A DNA stretch of 64,000 bases from Trigonopsis variabilis (Eukaryota > Ascomycota > Trigonopsidomycetes > Trigonopsidales > Trigonopsidaceae): positions 372,001 to 436,000 of the forward strand of contig PPXM03000003.1 in NCBI GenBank assembly GCA_003707065.3. Reading direction: 5' to 3'. The position numbers and the translations under genes were made by a program. The notes beneath the pieces are model-generated. The model was not told where the DNA came from, did not search any database, and saw only the letters and a program-made list of their open reading frames with translations. Shown piece by piece: positions 45,019 to 56,331 of the stretch; within the stretch, counting starts at the first letter, position 1, and every line of letters starts with the position of its first letter.

Positions 45019-46092
45019 CTAGGAGGAAAACCTATGCTGAGCAAGAGATTTTCGTATATCTGTTGAAGATATCTTTGTATCCATAGTGGAACCCCCCAAC
45101 AGAGAGACAACAAGGATTGATACTGGATTGAATTTTTTCTCCTTTCGTAGCTTATTAATAGACTCTCCTCCACCCATGGTTTCACGAGATACCACAAGAG
45201 CTTGGATCGAAGGGTCGGAAGAAGTTGGGCCGTAGATATCGCTAAGTTGAACCAGATCAACGGTAAGATCGGGGAATCCATAGGATAGAAATGCATCAAC
45301 ATGACCCTCACGGACTTTATAAGGTTCCATTTGTTCAGAATACTTTTTATTCAACAATAAGGAAGGCCCTGTAATACCAACAATCAGCCGCTCTCGACAA
45401 GAAAAAGCTGCCATAGTCAATAAAATCTTGTGGCCCCAATGTAAATGATCAAACGTTCCCCCAACTGCCACAATATCAAAGCATGCTTCAGCATCACCAG
45501 ACTCATCATAACTAGACTCTGCATCGCTCAACGCTTCTTCCAGTGCTTCCAAGCCAAACGGCAATTCTCCACCCCCTGGTAGAATGACGGACGGGATAAT
45601 CGGTGCAAATGGCGATAAAGACCAGCAATCCATGAAGAATCTCAACAATGGCCTATCTCGACTAATAACTCCAACTGCTTCCCATGGCCGATCAACTGGA
45701 CCGGTTACCTTCGAGATCTCCGGTCCTATATTAAATCCTCCCACTCCATTTAACAATATTCGCAAATTTACTGCATTCTGGTACAGGTCATATAACTCTT
45801 CATTTCCCTTAGCCTTGTGCTGGTCATAATTATATCGCCATAAGATCTCATATAGGATACTGACCATGTCTTGAGTGATATTGAAGTCGCTCGATGGAAA
45901 CATCACTAAGACATCCAAGGAGCCTCCCCTTTTTCCGGGCATACACATCCGATAAGCTGCTTCTAATGCTGTCTTATAGTCGCGAAGGATAACCTGTTTG
46001 ACGCCAGCAGTCTGTGCTTCTCGCGACAGATACTTCAAGTGCTTCAGATCTGGCGAAACCAGTAAAAGCATCGTTGTATATAAGCATGACAT
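45019..46092 (-). CDS. CAB4: Phosphopantetheine adenylyltransferase (CoA pathway)
   Basis: Forms dephospho-CoA from 4'-phosphopantetheine and ATP. 357 residues from ATG 46092. The C-terminal half is the nucleotidyltransferase domain with the T/HxGH signature in VAVGGTFDHLHWGHKILLT, RLIVGITGPSLLLNKKY, VSRETMGGG and the ISSTDIRKSLA equivalent of the bacterial ISST/SR motif. The N-terminal 190 residues (LLLVSPDLKHLKYL, LDVLVMFP, YDLYQNAVNLRILLNGV) match the divergent leader domain found in fungal PPATs. Upstream, in other frames, ATGs at 46192 and 46157 precede the start; the latter opens an 18-codon uORF. The start therefore needs transcript support. Confidence 0.9.
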   Translation of the reverse strand: MSCLYTTMLLLVSPDLKHLKYLSREAQTAGVKQVILRDYKTALEAAYRMCMPGKRGGSLDVLVMFPSSDFNITQDMVSILYEILWRYNYDQHKAKGNEELYDLYQNAVNLRILLNGVGGFNIGPEISKVTGPVDRPWEAVGVISRDRPLLRFFMDCWSLSPFAPIIPSVILPGGGELPFGLEALEEALSDAESSYDESGDAEACFDIVAVGGTFDHLHWGHKILLTMAAFSCRERLIVGITGPSLLLNKKYSEQMEPYKVREGHVDAFLSYGFPDLTVDLVQLSDIYGPTSSDPSIQALVVSRETMGGGESINKLRKEKKFNPVSILVVSLLGGSTMDTKISSTDIRKSLAQHRFSS

Positions 46093-46279
46093 GTTGTTGG
46101 TTATGCTCCAGCTCCGTCCTCAATCGTGTGGGGAAGCGCCGTTGCCTCATTCCCCATGGGATCAGCCGAACTGATCCTCCCAGCCTTGCCATCAATGTGT
46201 AAAACACCTCTACGCGGAAAGCTTACCATACGACCTTGTCGCTAATATCGAGTCTATATTTCTCTATAATACAATCGCC

Positions 46280-49279
46280 TCATTTGTGGGCTAGATCACT
46301 AAACACCATCCGTTCAACCAAAGAAGCGTTTGATTCTTCCGCCTTAACTTCGTCAATTCCTTCGCTCACACTGCGATCAAGGGCAAGCTTGGTATTGGCC
46401 AATGACAGAATCGCCTCTTCAATCGTCCCTTTCGAAACCAGCCTCATCACACGAACATTGCGTGTCTGACCCACCCGGTGGGCCCGATCTTCAGCTTGTT
46501 TGTCATCATGAGGATTGAAGCTTAGGTCAAAGATGACAACGACATTCGCACAAGCAAGATTGATGCCAAATCCTCCGGCCCGCGTTGAAAGTAAAAAGAC
46601 CGTAATATCTTTTTCCTCGTAAAATTTATCAATCAAGTCTTGTCGAACCTCTACTTGAGTCGATCCGTCTAAGCGAACGAAGGCTAATCCTAACGTTGAT
46701 AACACTCGCTCAAGGATATCAAGCATCTGAGTAAATTGTGAGAAGACAAGAAACCTATCATCGCTCTTCCGTTCTTTGAGGATCTCAACCAATTTTTTGA
46801 CTTTGCCGGAATCCATCCACTCTGTGTGTTTTAATGCATATTCGCCGATCGAGCTAAACTGCTCGCACAATCTATTAAGCTCAAAGTCTGTCATTACTTC
46901 CATATCTTCAAAGATATATTGCTCATTGGCCTTCTCGTACTGTGGCTCCTTCATGATGGCTTTCGCCATCTTGCGTAAGGTATCTTCGTCATAAATCCGT
47001 CGAAATAATAACTGATGTAAGGCTGCCTTTCGTAGTTGCATCAATACGTTGGCCGACGATCGCTCATTCTTGCTCAATTTGACACCCGCCTTGCGAGCTT
47101 CGATGACCCGCCGAGATGAAGCCATCTCTTCGTCATAAATGACCTTCTGTTCTGGTGTCATGTCGCAGTACTCAACCGAATGGATCTTGCGGGGTAAATG
47201 TTGCAACACTTGATCCTTGCGCCGTCGCAACACAAACGGAGTCATCATTGTTTTGGCTCGAGCAATTCTTTGCTGAGATAGCAAAGCTGTATTTTGCGCA
47301 TCGACAGAGTCCTGAGTCTTGGCCTTATGGCGAAATATTCCGATCAGGTCACCTCTTCGCTCCTCAAAAATATCAGGTAAAATAAATGCCAAGAGCGAAA
47401 CAAGCTCCTGAAGGTTGTTTTGCAGGGGTGTTCCAGTCAAAAGTAATCTAAATCGAGCAGGAAGACGCATCAGTTTTGAATAACGCTCAGAAGAGGAGTT
47501 CTTCAATAGGTGACCTTCATCATAGACACACACGTTGAACTTTAAGCTCCTCAGGAACTGAAAGTCGGCCTTCTGGCCACATGCAAGGTTATAGGTTGTC
47601 ACCAAGACATTAAATTCGTCACGTTTCTGAAACAAGGCTTCCCGCAATTCTTCTCTCTCAGGCTGAGAGCCATAGTAAGGCTCCACTCTTAGGGAGGGAG
47701 CAAACCTTTTAAACTCCCGAAGCCAATTCTCAAGGGTTGATGCAGGGACAACGACAAGATGTGGACCCTTTTCACCTCGTTCAGTCAAAGCCGCAAGAAA
47801 AGTGATAACCTGACAAGTCTTACCGAGACCCATCTCATCCGCGAGAATACAAGACAGGCCTTTATTATATAAGAGCATCAACCAGTTGAGACCTACTTGC
47901 TGGTAATCTTTTAATTGAACGTCATCGGCTAATAATCGGGGTTTATCTCTCATGAAGTCACCGCCGCTCTGTCCCAGGGGAGTATCGTCGACGTCGATTA
48001 CATCCAATTCTCCCGAGCCATTAAGAGAAACACCCCAGGCAGCAATAGCATTGGAGACATCCTTACCCATCTCGTCACACCTATGAATTAACGAATCCAC
48101 GGCGTCGTATCCCCTCAGTGTTGTAATACAAGTATCAACTATTTTCCATCCGATAGGCTTTCGTAAGGCACCCCTTCTGCGCTGACCACCCCGTTTTTTG
48201 AGCGCTTCCTCATCTTGTTTAACTTTGACAGGATCGTCGACAGCCCTAACTTCCGCAAGACTCGAAAAAGGCCTATTCTGAAGCACAGCTTGGGCAATTT
48301 CAGCCGAACAGCAAGCAATGTCGGCGACGTCGGCAGCGCTAGCCGTGTTAAAGAATTCAAGAGTACGTTGTTCAATTTCAATATCGTCTTCGTCTGGCTC
48401 ATAAACGCCGTCTTCGCTAGAGTTATCACTGTCGAGCTCTTCCTCTTCTTCATCCTCCTCTTCCGAGTCTTGACGCTTGCGACGACCTTTCACCAATTTT
48501 CTTTTCGGTTTCTTAGATTGAGCAGGGGACACGCTATAAGGCCTAGGAGCCGTTGGCATCATATTTGTTCTAAAGTTGACATAACCCGGAGCAGGCACCA
48601 CACCAGGCTGAGAGTACTCATAGGGAGTCCCATGGAATTTAACGCCAGCCGTCGAAACGCTACTAAACTTGTCTCTAATAGATTTTTGGGGACGGTTGAT
48701 GACCCTCTTGGAATCTGGAACGGCGTACTGCTGCTGAGGGACAACCCGATATGGCTGAGGAGTTTGAGGAGCTTGCGGCTGGCCATAGACAGGCTGACCG
48801 GGCATATAACCATAAGAAGGCTGAACAGATCTGGACAAGTAATTGGCAGCAAGTTCGAAATTGCCTTGGTACGAATCTAAGACCGCCTGAAGGTGAAGAG
48901 GATTAACGTAGGGGAATAAAGCTTGAAGATGAGCAGTAGGAGGAGCATTTACCATGTTAGGAGGATAAGGCTGATACTGATTATTAACCGGAAGAGCCGG
49001 AGAAGGTCCTCTCTGCATTTTCAATGTCTCGAGTCGACCAGGATTTTGATAAGCAAATCGATTCAACGAACCTTGATACGCCGCTTGACCTTGATTCTGA
49101 TAAGCCGGAGTAGATTGATTTACTCCTGGGAATACCGCATAGGGTGATTCCGCTCGGCTTTGAGGTTCTGCTGATGGACTTGAGGACGGGACTTGAACAT
49201 CAGAAAAATTAGCAGAAGACGCGTTGGGACCTTGATGTTCAGTAGGTTCAACCCAAGGTGATTGATTAGGAGCTGACAT
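46280..49279 (-). CDS. FUN30: SNF2-family chromatin remodeller Fun30/SMARCAD1
   Basis: ATP-dependent nucleosome remodeller for silencing and DNA end resection. 999 residues from the ATG at 49279 (MSAPNQSPW); the open frame continues upstream only through a TTG. A Pro/Gln/Tyr-rich N-terminus is followed by a CUE-like ubiquitin-binding motif at about 118-150 (HLQALFPYVNPLHLQAVLDSYQGNFELAANYL), an acidic/basic linker, and a helix-hairpin segment near 300. The ATPase has LADEMGLGKT near 478, motif II as DEGH (VYDEGHLLKN) near 585, the variant that marks Fun30/SMARCAD1 rather than DEAH remodellers, LTGTPLQNNL, and motif VI DRAHRVGQTRNV near 936. 187 bp separates its stop from the PPAT start. Confidence 0.94.
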   Translation of the reverse strand: MSAPNQSPWVEPTEHQGPNASSANFSDVQVPSSSPSAEPQSRAESPYAVFPGVNQSTPAYQNQGQAAYQGSLNRFAYQNPGRLETLKMQRGPSPALPVNNQYQPYPPNMVNAPPTAHLQALFPYVNPLHLQAVLDSYQGNFELAANYLSRSVQPSYGYMPGQPVYGQPQAPQTPQPYRVVPQQQYAVPDSKRVINRPQKSIRDKFSSVSTAGVKFHGTPYEYSQPGVVPAPGYVNFRTNMMPTAPRPYSVSPAQSKKPKRKLVKGRRKRQDSEEEDEEEEELDSDNSSEDGVYEPDEDDIEIEQRTLEFFNTASAADVADIACCSAEIAQAVLQNRPFSSLAEVRAVDDPVKVKQDEEALKKRGGQRRRGALRKPIGWKIVDTCITTLRGYDAVDSLIHRCDEMGKDVSNAIAAWGVSLNGSGELDVIDVDDTPLGQSGGDFMRDKPRLLADDVQLKDYQQVGLNWLMLLYNKGLSCILADEMGLGKTCQVITFLAALTERGEKGPHLVVVPASTLENWLREFKRFAPSLRVEPYYGSQPEREELREALFQKRDEFNVLVTTYNLACGQKADFQFLRSLKFNVCVYDEGHLLKNSSSERYSKLMRLPARFRLLLTGTPLQNNLQELVSLLAFILPDIFEERRGDLIGIFRHKAKTQDSVDAQNTALLSQQRIARAKTMMTPFVLRRRKDQVLQHLPRKIHSVEYCDMTPEQKVIYDEEMASSRRVIEARKAGVKLSKNERSSANVLMQLRKAALHQLLFRRIYDEDTLRKMAKAIMKEPQYEKANEQYIFEDMEVMTDFELNRLCEQFSSIGEYALKHTEWMDSGKVKKLVEILKERKSDDRFLVFSQFTQMLDILERVLSTLGLAFVRLDGSTQVEVRQDLIDKFYEEKDITVFLLSTRAGGFGINLACANVVVIFDLSFNPHDDKQAEDRAHRVGQTRNVRVMRLVSKGTIEEAILSLANTKLALDRSVSEGIDEVKAEESNASLVERMVFSDLAHK

Positions 49280-49855
49280 GCCGGCTCTGGTTATGATTAG
49301 TACCAATCATTCCAGTCTATCCTACCTGTGTTTTCTGTTCTATTGCTGCCTCAGAGGGGTTTTGGTTGTATGAGGTGGGAACGTAGGGGCCACAGCAACC
49401 GCTTAAGCAATCCGTTGTTTGCCTTACCTTTAGGCCCTTTTTTCGAAACAAAAGTCTTTTTTTGCCCAGTTTTTTTTTTACCCGTCTACTTCTTCTACTT
49501 TGCTTTCCTATTCTACTCATATTAGCCGCTCACTTTGGCCACGGTTCTAATCTTTTGTCTCGTACCTTTCTCGGTCCTTTCTCCTTTGTTATGTATTTAT
49601 CCCTATTTTTCTCTTAATATTACTTTGTAGAATTGAGTGAATTTTCTACTTGAACTTTTTGGACCCTGATTAATCTCGTTTAGGTAAGGTGAAAAGGACA
49701 GGGTTGCCAGATAGGGCATTGTTCAGTTGCGGTACTAAACACTCTAGAAAAGAGGACAAACAACCTGTAGCTGGGAAGGTGGAACCGTACCCGCAATAGC
49801 TAGTACGTTGGGACATAGGCGACACCACCGAGAAAAGGTTCAATTAAGCAGGAAA
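49280..49855. promoter_or_regulatory. Divergent FUN30/VMA21 region
   Basis: 576 bp between starts, T-rich on the plus strand (49436-49660, with T10 near 49472). Contains the candidate leader intron listed separately. No gene inside. Confidence 0.4.
49287..49325 (-). other. Possible 39-nt intron in the FUN30 5' UTR
   Basis: On the minus strand, ACACAG|GTAGGATAG ... GGTACTAATCATAACCAG|AGCCGGCATG fits the window's intron pattern in length, branch site and ends, and sits 7 nt before the ATG. Splicing does not extend the coding frame upstream, so it would be a leader intron. Confidence 0.5.
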
Positions 49856-50191
49856 ATGCCAGAAGAAAAAGAGATCCAGCGAGTTCCAAGGTAAGCTCGA
49901 TTACTTCATAGAAGATAGCTCTAACCTAGATCTGTGGTTTATAAGTTGATGGCCTTCTCGTTCGCCATGATCACTATTCCATTGGGTTGCTTCTACCTCT
50001 GTCGAGCTTACTTTTTTGGTGAGGATCAATGCTGCATCTGTCTAACTTATTTAGGTGGCAATTCAGTCTATGCCGGAATTAGTGCTGCGGTGGCTGCGAA
50101 TTTGATTCTGCTCCTATACATCATTGCTGCTTTCATGGAGGACGATTCGAGCGCGTATACGATCCGGCCGGAATCCAAAAAAGACCAGTAA
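49856..50191 (+). CDS. VMA21: V-ATPase assembly factor Vma21
   Basis: ER membrane chaperone for assembly of the V0 sector of the vacuolar proton pump. Exons 49856-49890 and 49930-50191 (39-nt intron, phase 2) give 98 residues. Two membrane helices, about 17-35 (LMAFSFAMITIPLGCFYLC) and about 58-80 (AGISAAVAANLILLLYIIAAF), enclose a lumenal loop; the acidic ending of helix 2 (FMEDDS) and a terminal dilysine ER-retrieval signal, KKDQ, match yeast Vma21 (FREDTED.., KKED). The loop has a CCIC cysteine cluster that is not usual. Confidence 0.88.
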
Positions 50192-50401
50192 TGTGCCGAG
50201 GGCTTATGTGTACACTACTATTTTTCGAATGTCTGGCACCTTTAAGCTATTAAGTCCGATTAGTCATACTTTACACAGTTGATACAGATTAGATGTCCTT
50301 GATGAGACATAACATCCAGTTATTTGTCGCTTCATAGCTTCATGATCTCATAGCCTCATATGATACATCCCTCATCTCTGATTCCCAACTTCACTGCTGT
50401 T

Positions 50402-51960
50402 TTATCCCATTATAGGCACTCCTAGAACTTCAGCACCCCAGTAATCGTATCGATCGTCTCCTAGCACGGAGCTATCGTGACCAAGATCCTCCACTTTAGA
50501 AAAGACATCCTCCAAATCTCGATGCACCCTCATTATCTGTATTCGTCCTCCTCCCATCGACGGCAATACACTGGATTCCGGAAAACAACAAATCACAAAC
50601 TGAATATTAGGGCATTTTTGACCTAGCTGTGTAGCCAAAACGGTAATATGTTTTGCACAATCTTCACGACTCCAGGCATCCGTGTCCGGGCTTTGTTCGG
50701 CCGGCTGGGTGTCGAGCGTGTTTGGGAAATCAAATATCAGTTGAAGAATTCGGAAATTACTTTTTGACGCCAAAGTTTCGACTAGGGATGAATAAACCTC
50801 TGGACCCGGTTCTACCACTGTAGGATGTAAAGCGGTAATATTAAGGATCTCAAGCTCATCCAAGGGTGTAGCCAAGCTGACAATCTCATCAATAGTCGGC
50901 GGATTCGGAGCATGGAAAGAGACTATTAAGGTACGTAAGCGACGGTTGATCAATACTGAGGGAATCAGCTCATCGAATCTGATTTCGTCCAGAAGAGTAG
51001 AGATCTGAATCTGATAAAACTCGACCCCTGTAGTGGTCGTTGTGAACAGCTGAGCAGTTTTATTGAAGGTAGCTTGATATGATTCCACGGTCTCAAAGTT
51101 GCAGAAGCGTAAAGAGACATTTCGTAGATTGGTGTAGGCATTGATAGCCATCACGGCGGACGCGTCAGTCTGAGCAGGCGAGACTTTGACGGCCTCGAGA
51201 TGATGAACAGAGCTCATCATGACTTTCATTAGAGACGGCGAGATGACTGAGCGACTGAAATTTTGATCAACGATCGATAGTCCAACCAGCGGCACCAGGA
51301 CCTGATCAAGCTCATCGACTGCCTCTGCCGGATCACCGGGAGTTATTCGGACGACTAAATTTAATTTAATTTTCTCGTAATGAGGAAATTAGCGTAATGC
51401 ACGAAAAAATGAGATGAATTGCTTAGTCGTAATCCAGTCGACCATGATATTATGCAGTACCGGGCAATGAGTGCTCATCGTCGACATTGGGATGGGTGTT
51501 GGGAGCTCCCATACGACATAGCTCATATTAGTAAACCGCTTGACGAGATCTTCATATGGTTTTTGAGGATTAGGTTGAGCAGATGAGTTTCTTTGGGCAC
51601 GGACGCCTCTAGTGAGTCAGCAAAATAACAAACAAAAACACGACAAACTCAACATTTTCCTGTGCGTGAGACTGACCTTGTGTAGCGAAAAGAGTCTTTG
51701 ATGACGAATTTGTGGACCAACCGCGCATTAGATGGCTGACGGAGAGAGGAGATTAGACGTTTAGCCGAGCGGGAGATCTCCCTAACCTTTGGTCTGACTG
51801 TGCTAACATCAAGAACGACGGTGGAGAAGAAGACCTGACGGGCACAGATAGACAGTTCTTTTGAGGCCAAGAGACATGTCGATAATGTGTCATGATCAGT
51901 GTAGAAGAGGACCTTGGTAAGAATCTCTCTGGGAAGAATAGGTAGAGATGGATCTGCCAT
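50402..51960 (-). CDS. F-box-like protein with LRR-like C-terminal region
   Basis: Exons 51960-51677, 51608-51403 and 51354-50402 (introns 68 and 48 nt) give 480 residues. The N-terminus LPILPREILTKVLFYTDHDTLSTCLLASKELSICARQVFFSTVVL has the F-box pattern (LP-EIL--IL, -L--C--VSK-----) seen in the many divergent F-box proteins of fungi; these link substrates to Skp1-cullin ligases. The rest contains irregular leucine-rich segments (LRTLIVSFHAP, LDELEILNITALHP, FRILQLIFDFPN) but no clean repeats. The substrate is unknown. Both introns preserve frame, and the third exon alone has no ATG near its start, which supports the join. Confidence 0.75.
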
Positions 51961-54900
51961 AATAATATAAAACTTTCTTTACCGGTCGAACCACAATATG
52001 AATGAGATTATTTGGTTCAGACCAACGAGAGCATGTTAAGTGGTGGTTGTTATGAATTTGGAAAAGTCCCTTGCGCCCATTTAGGAAATGTCAGGATGAA
52101 ATGCACGGTTGATGGCTACTTGATTAAGCTTGCTCACTAGGGTTTAGCGTCCTAGGCCAGTTTTCATCATCACCCGGGGGTCAAGTCTTTCTCCGGCCGG
52201 ACTTGAGATCGAACAGGAGTACTAACCTATGCGCCGTATTCTTTTTTCTGATATTCTTGTAAGGTGTTTGTTTTCTTAACCAATGCTTTGAAGCATTCAA
52301 TCTAGGGTTGACTAATGGCTTGAGTGGGGTAAACGTGTGGTTGGACACCAGTCATCCGCCTGCTCACCGAAAGAGTCGGCTAAATGTGTGAAAAGAAAAG
52401 TGGATGAAGCCAGCAAGCTGGTTTGGAATCAAGTATTATTAGAATACTTGAGCTAAAGAAAAAGTAGTACTGCACTTTCCATGTGTCTTGACCAAATATC
52501 AACTTTTGCCTGTTCTGGAAAAGATTTATATGCGAAGATCTTTGGATTTCGTACGTTCCAGAGGGCGGGAATCTAGCCGACGGTAGAGGATCTAATTCCC
52601 GTCAGCTGAGGACCTCCGTTCTTTCCCAATCTTGCAAGAAGACATGGCGTGGTTTCAAAAAAATCGGGCCAAAAGTGCCTAGCGGATAAAAACTTGGTTC
52701 CGCCGTCACAGGTACAAGAATAGTAGAGTATCCTCAGATCTTGCAAATTAGATGTTATCGGAATGGCTCGTACCTGCGCGAAACTTCACGCAGCCGTGAA
52801 TTAAAATAAGAGACACATTTTTTATTTTTATATTGTGCCAGCAATTAAATGGCGTGATAAAGGGATCCAAAGAATTATGGAAATCTCAGCTGAGCGGACA
52901 TTATTTTCTCCCGAGCCGTAGTCCACTCGCTAGTCTCGATCTCCGCGCTTGTCACGAATTGACAGGGGTCCAAGGAGTGGGATGACCCGAGCAGTTGGAC
53001 AGACTAAAGTTGCCAAATCACCAAACAAGTACTTGACAGCCCATCTTGACCCACCCGATCTCCAATTTTATGACCCACTTTTGTGACGGTCCCTTCAACA
53101 TAAACACACACCCCTGTCTCTTTAGTTTTGGTGACTCTGGTGAGATCGAAAAATATTTATGGCATTTGTAGGCCTTGAATTTTTTCCTTCATAACTTTTC
53201 ATTTAATGATCATTTATATCTTGTTCGACGTCTGCTTTTTAAGGCCAGTACAATTTGAAGGCGTCAGACTGATATGATAATGGGTCTCCGGCAAGCAATA
53301 AGTAACTCACTAGATGGGATAATGTTTTTGTCGGGAACAGGTAACTTTTACGCGCCTCCGATAATTACACACTTTTCGAAACGCCTCGGAAGTGCGATTA
53401 AGTAGATCGGCGATCTCTCACCAGACACCCAGCTCCTTATGAGCTGCGATAATCATGATCGGTGATAAATCTATTCTATGATCCTGTTTGTTGACGCCAC
53501 ACCAATACGGACCAGCGAGCCTTCTTGTATGGGCAGGCCGGGTAGGTCTAGGCCATCGCCTCGTGAGCAAGCACCCTCTAATGAGGTTAGGACAAGACTT
53601 CTTTACCGTTGCCCAACAACATGGTTCAGTCTAAGCGCGCGCGGCGAAAAGAAACCCTGACCTATGAAGTGATATGATCATTCAAAGGCTCACCGCACTT
53701 CGATTTATGAAAAGCAAACCTCGCTTGTACTGGCATCAGAAAGTGGTCTGTTATCTTGACGAGGAAGGTGCGGATCAAAGGACCAAAGTCTTGGGGACTA
53801 TATCTTGGCTGCTGCCGGGACCTGATGGGACGGCTTATTTTTAGAAAGTTTTCCCAATCTGGAAGGGAAGGCACGTAGGTGACAGTGGCATCTCAAAAAG
53901 GACGGCGCGGCTAGTGACCATTGATCTCACTAAAATTTAATTCAGTTGCAAGGGTGTTTCTATACTACGCTTTACTCATTAGGGAATTATGGATCATTTC
54001 CTGAGCCTGCTACCAATAACCACATTTACCGGTTCTTAGAATAAGGGTAATGCTGCCCTCAAACAGGAATTAATACGATAAAGAAAGAAATCTTCATGAA
54101 GGCTCCAACCCAACCCGTCTTGAAGTACGAACGCTTGGAAGGATGCTCCATTTTCCCGGACATCCCAAGTGATATATCGTCTTTCGCGTAAAAGATTCCT
54201 AATGTGTTAGATCCCAGGATGACGACAAAAGAAATCACTGCAGACCGGGTCCGAGCTTCCAAGTCTCCACTGGGCTTTCTAATAAATGCTTTCAATCTTA
54301 CGGACCACCTTAAACGGCTGTTAGGCCGATAAACCCCGGAACTCCCCTAATTTGAGAATTGGGCAGAGAGTCAAATGTGGTGGCCATTCGGAGCCCTATT
54401 CATTAATGGCAATAACCTACCTACTTTAGACAGCTAAACAGCCACGGTCTATCCAGAAGACAAATCTCATCTGTCGTACCGAGCGGCCTTGCCAGAAAGG
54501 TATTATTCCTGCAATGCGATACGAATCTGCTGATGAAACTCATCACCCAAATAGGTTGGAAATCCGAAAGACACGTCGAAACCGGCGTAGATCTCAGACC
54601 CGGTCCCTAAGATCCCATAGTTCAGGAAGCGGAATTGCCGCGCTGTTGTCGGCGCTAGCCATTCTTGATCGACAATGCTATTGGTCAAACGGTATAAGAG
54701 CAAGAACACGATGATCACGAGTATTGTACCACAGCGTTCAGGATGTTACGGGGATCGGGAGTATAAACCCGAAAAGACTCTTTCAGGTGGCAGAGTATCA
54801 GTATGTACACGAATCCATCTGAATTGAAATAAAATATATATCATCAGAAGGAAAATATCTGTCAGCTCACATTCCCAAGGAAAGCATATACTCATTTTAA

Positions 54901-56331
54901 AGAGTCTCGGCCAGATTAAAGTTCCACGCGCAAAAGAAAGTTTTAAAGGTGATGAGAGCGTTTTTTATTTGGCACACTTTCTCGATCCATCCTCGAGTGC
55001 TCAAGAGTTTTTTTGTTTACTTACTACTAAGCAAATAATCCCTACCAATCCCCGTACAAGCCGAAACTAGGACCGACAAGTGCAGCCAGACTGAAAGGTC
55101 TATTAGGTGTTAGCACCGTCTCATATTCCTTAGAGCCATCTCTTTTTGGTTTAGTTTCGACCTTGTTCAAAAGTCAAATACTTCACTTTTGACGCTGATG
55201 GCCAAGTCGATACTTGATGCCGTAATAAAACGCCCAAGGTCTAACTTGCTTGGGGGATAGCTCGACAGTCCAAAGCTGCGGTCGTGAGCGATACATCTGT
55301 ACATCCAAGATTCGTCTAGCGCTCTCTTCGATGTACAAATGATTTTCATACATGTCTTTGAAATACAATCTGAAGTAACTCTGCTCTTGCACGCCATATC
55401 GCTCTGTATGAAGGCATGTCTGGAAGTTCTGCGATGAGTCTGGAGCATGGATTGATAACCAAGTCACCGGCGGATTAACTCCGTGGCTTGTGGAGATGGA
55501 ATGAAACCAACTTTTAATAGGTCTTTGTACTTTTTAAAGCACTATTACAAAAGCCTTCTTTATAACTTCTTCACAGCTTACTGACACATAGTTTAGCTGC
55601 AGGATGCTTAAACGACCAAGACATGTGACGTTAAGATGCCATTGGACCGCCTATAGCCTCAAACCAGTAGCATGCACTCGCCAGACAGTGAAGAGGATGA
55701 AGAGAAGACATACTTCAGCCATTAGATGAGTTGCAAGGTGATGAGATAGCAGGACCGTAGTACCTTGTAGCATCCTGCAGCAGCTTGTAAACGAAGGTAT
55801 CCAAACAAAACCAATGAAGAATACTATGTTTTATTATTTGTTCTTCTGTTAAAAGTGCAAATTTAAGGAAAATTAAACGAATTAATTATTAAATTGTTTG
55901 TGTACAAACAATTAATTTATCAAAAGATAAGAAGAGTATTGGTCGAAAGAGACGTCCCTAGTCGTGATCTAGTTGCGTTATGAAACAAAAAAAGGCCTCT
56001 ACAAGATGCTCAAGTAATACTGATTTAAAGCCACTGCTGGACTAAACCAATTTCCATAAAGCATGCAAGCTTAAGAGTACGCCTGCGTTATCATCAACGG
56101 GCACGCAGGAGGAGATCTTAATACCGAGAGATACAAAAGTTGCAAAGATTCCACAAAGGTCGCCTTTAAGAACGCCTTCTGACCCAATAACAATAAATTT
56201 GCATAAATGAGATAATTTGCAGCTCTCTGATCGAAGATACTACTTAGTTACATATTGTGTCTCTCTGTTGTCGGTGAGCGCTCCGTCGTGTCCGTGCTAC
56301 GGAAACCGTTACTATTCAGCGCAAACTTCTC
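51961..56331. other. Gene-poor region with ATG-less open frames
   Basis: 4.4 kb without a complete gene, the only such gap in the window. It must include the F-box gene promoter and that of the uL5m gene. Several open frames of 70-120 codons on the minus strand (55179-55541, 54503-54718, 54059-54295, 53662-53874) read protein-like but lack an ATG start and do not match any family I know; they may be relics of a host gene or chance. A minimal uORF (ATG AGA TAA) lies near 56207. No terminal repeats, transposase, reverse transcriptase or RNA gene recognised. Confidence 0.5.
55892..55913. repeat. Small perfect inverted repeat
   Basis: AATTGTTTGT, spacer GT, ACAAACAATT: 10-bp arms, in an AT-rich setting that partly extends the symmetry. 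Could form a hairpin or be a dimeric protein-binding site. No flanking direct repeats seen. Confidence 0.7.

Noticed and set aside
48215-48880. 221-codon plus-strand open frame
   Set aside because: Exactly antisense to the FUN30 N-terminal and linker region; a shadow of Ser/Pro/acid-rich codons.
52140-52240. tRNA-like words (GATCGAAC and a possible arm)
   Set aside because: Could not be folded into a cloverleaf with an acceptor stem.
51961-56331. Possible transposon or virus-derived insertion in the gene-poor gap
   Set aside because: No terminal repeats, target duplications, transposase, integrase, reverse transcriptase or capsid-like sequence could be recognised.
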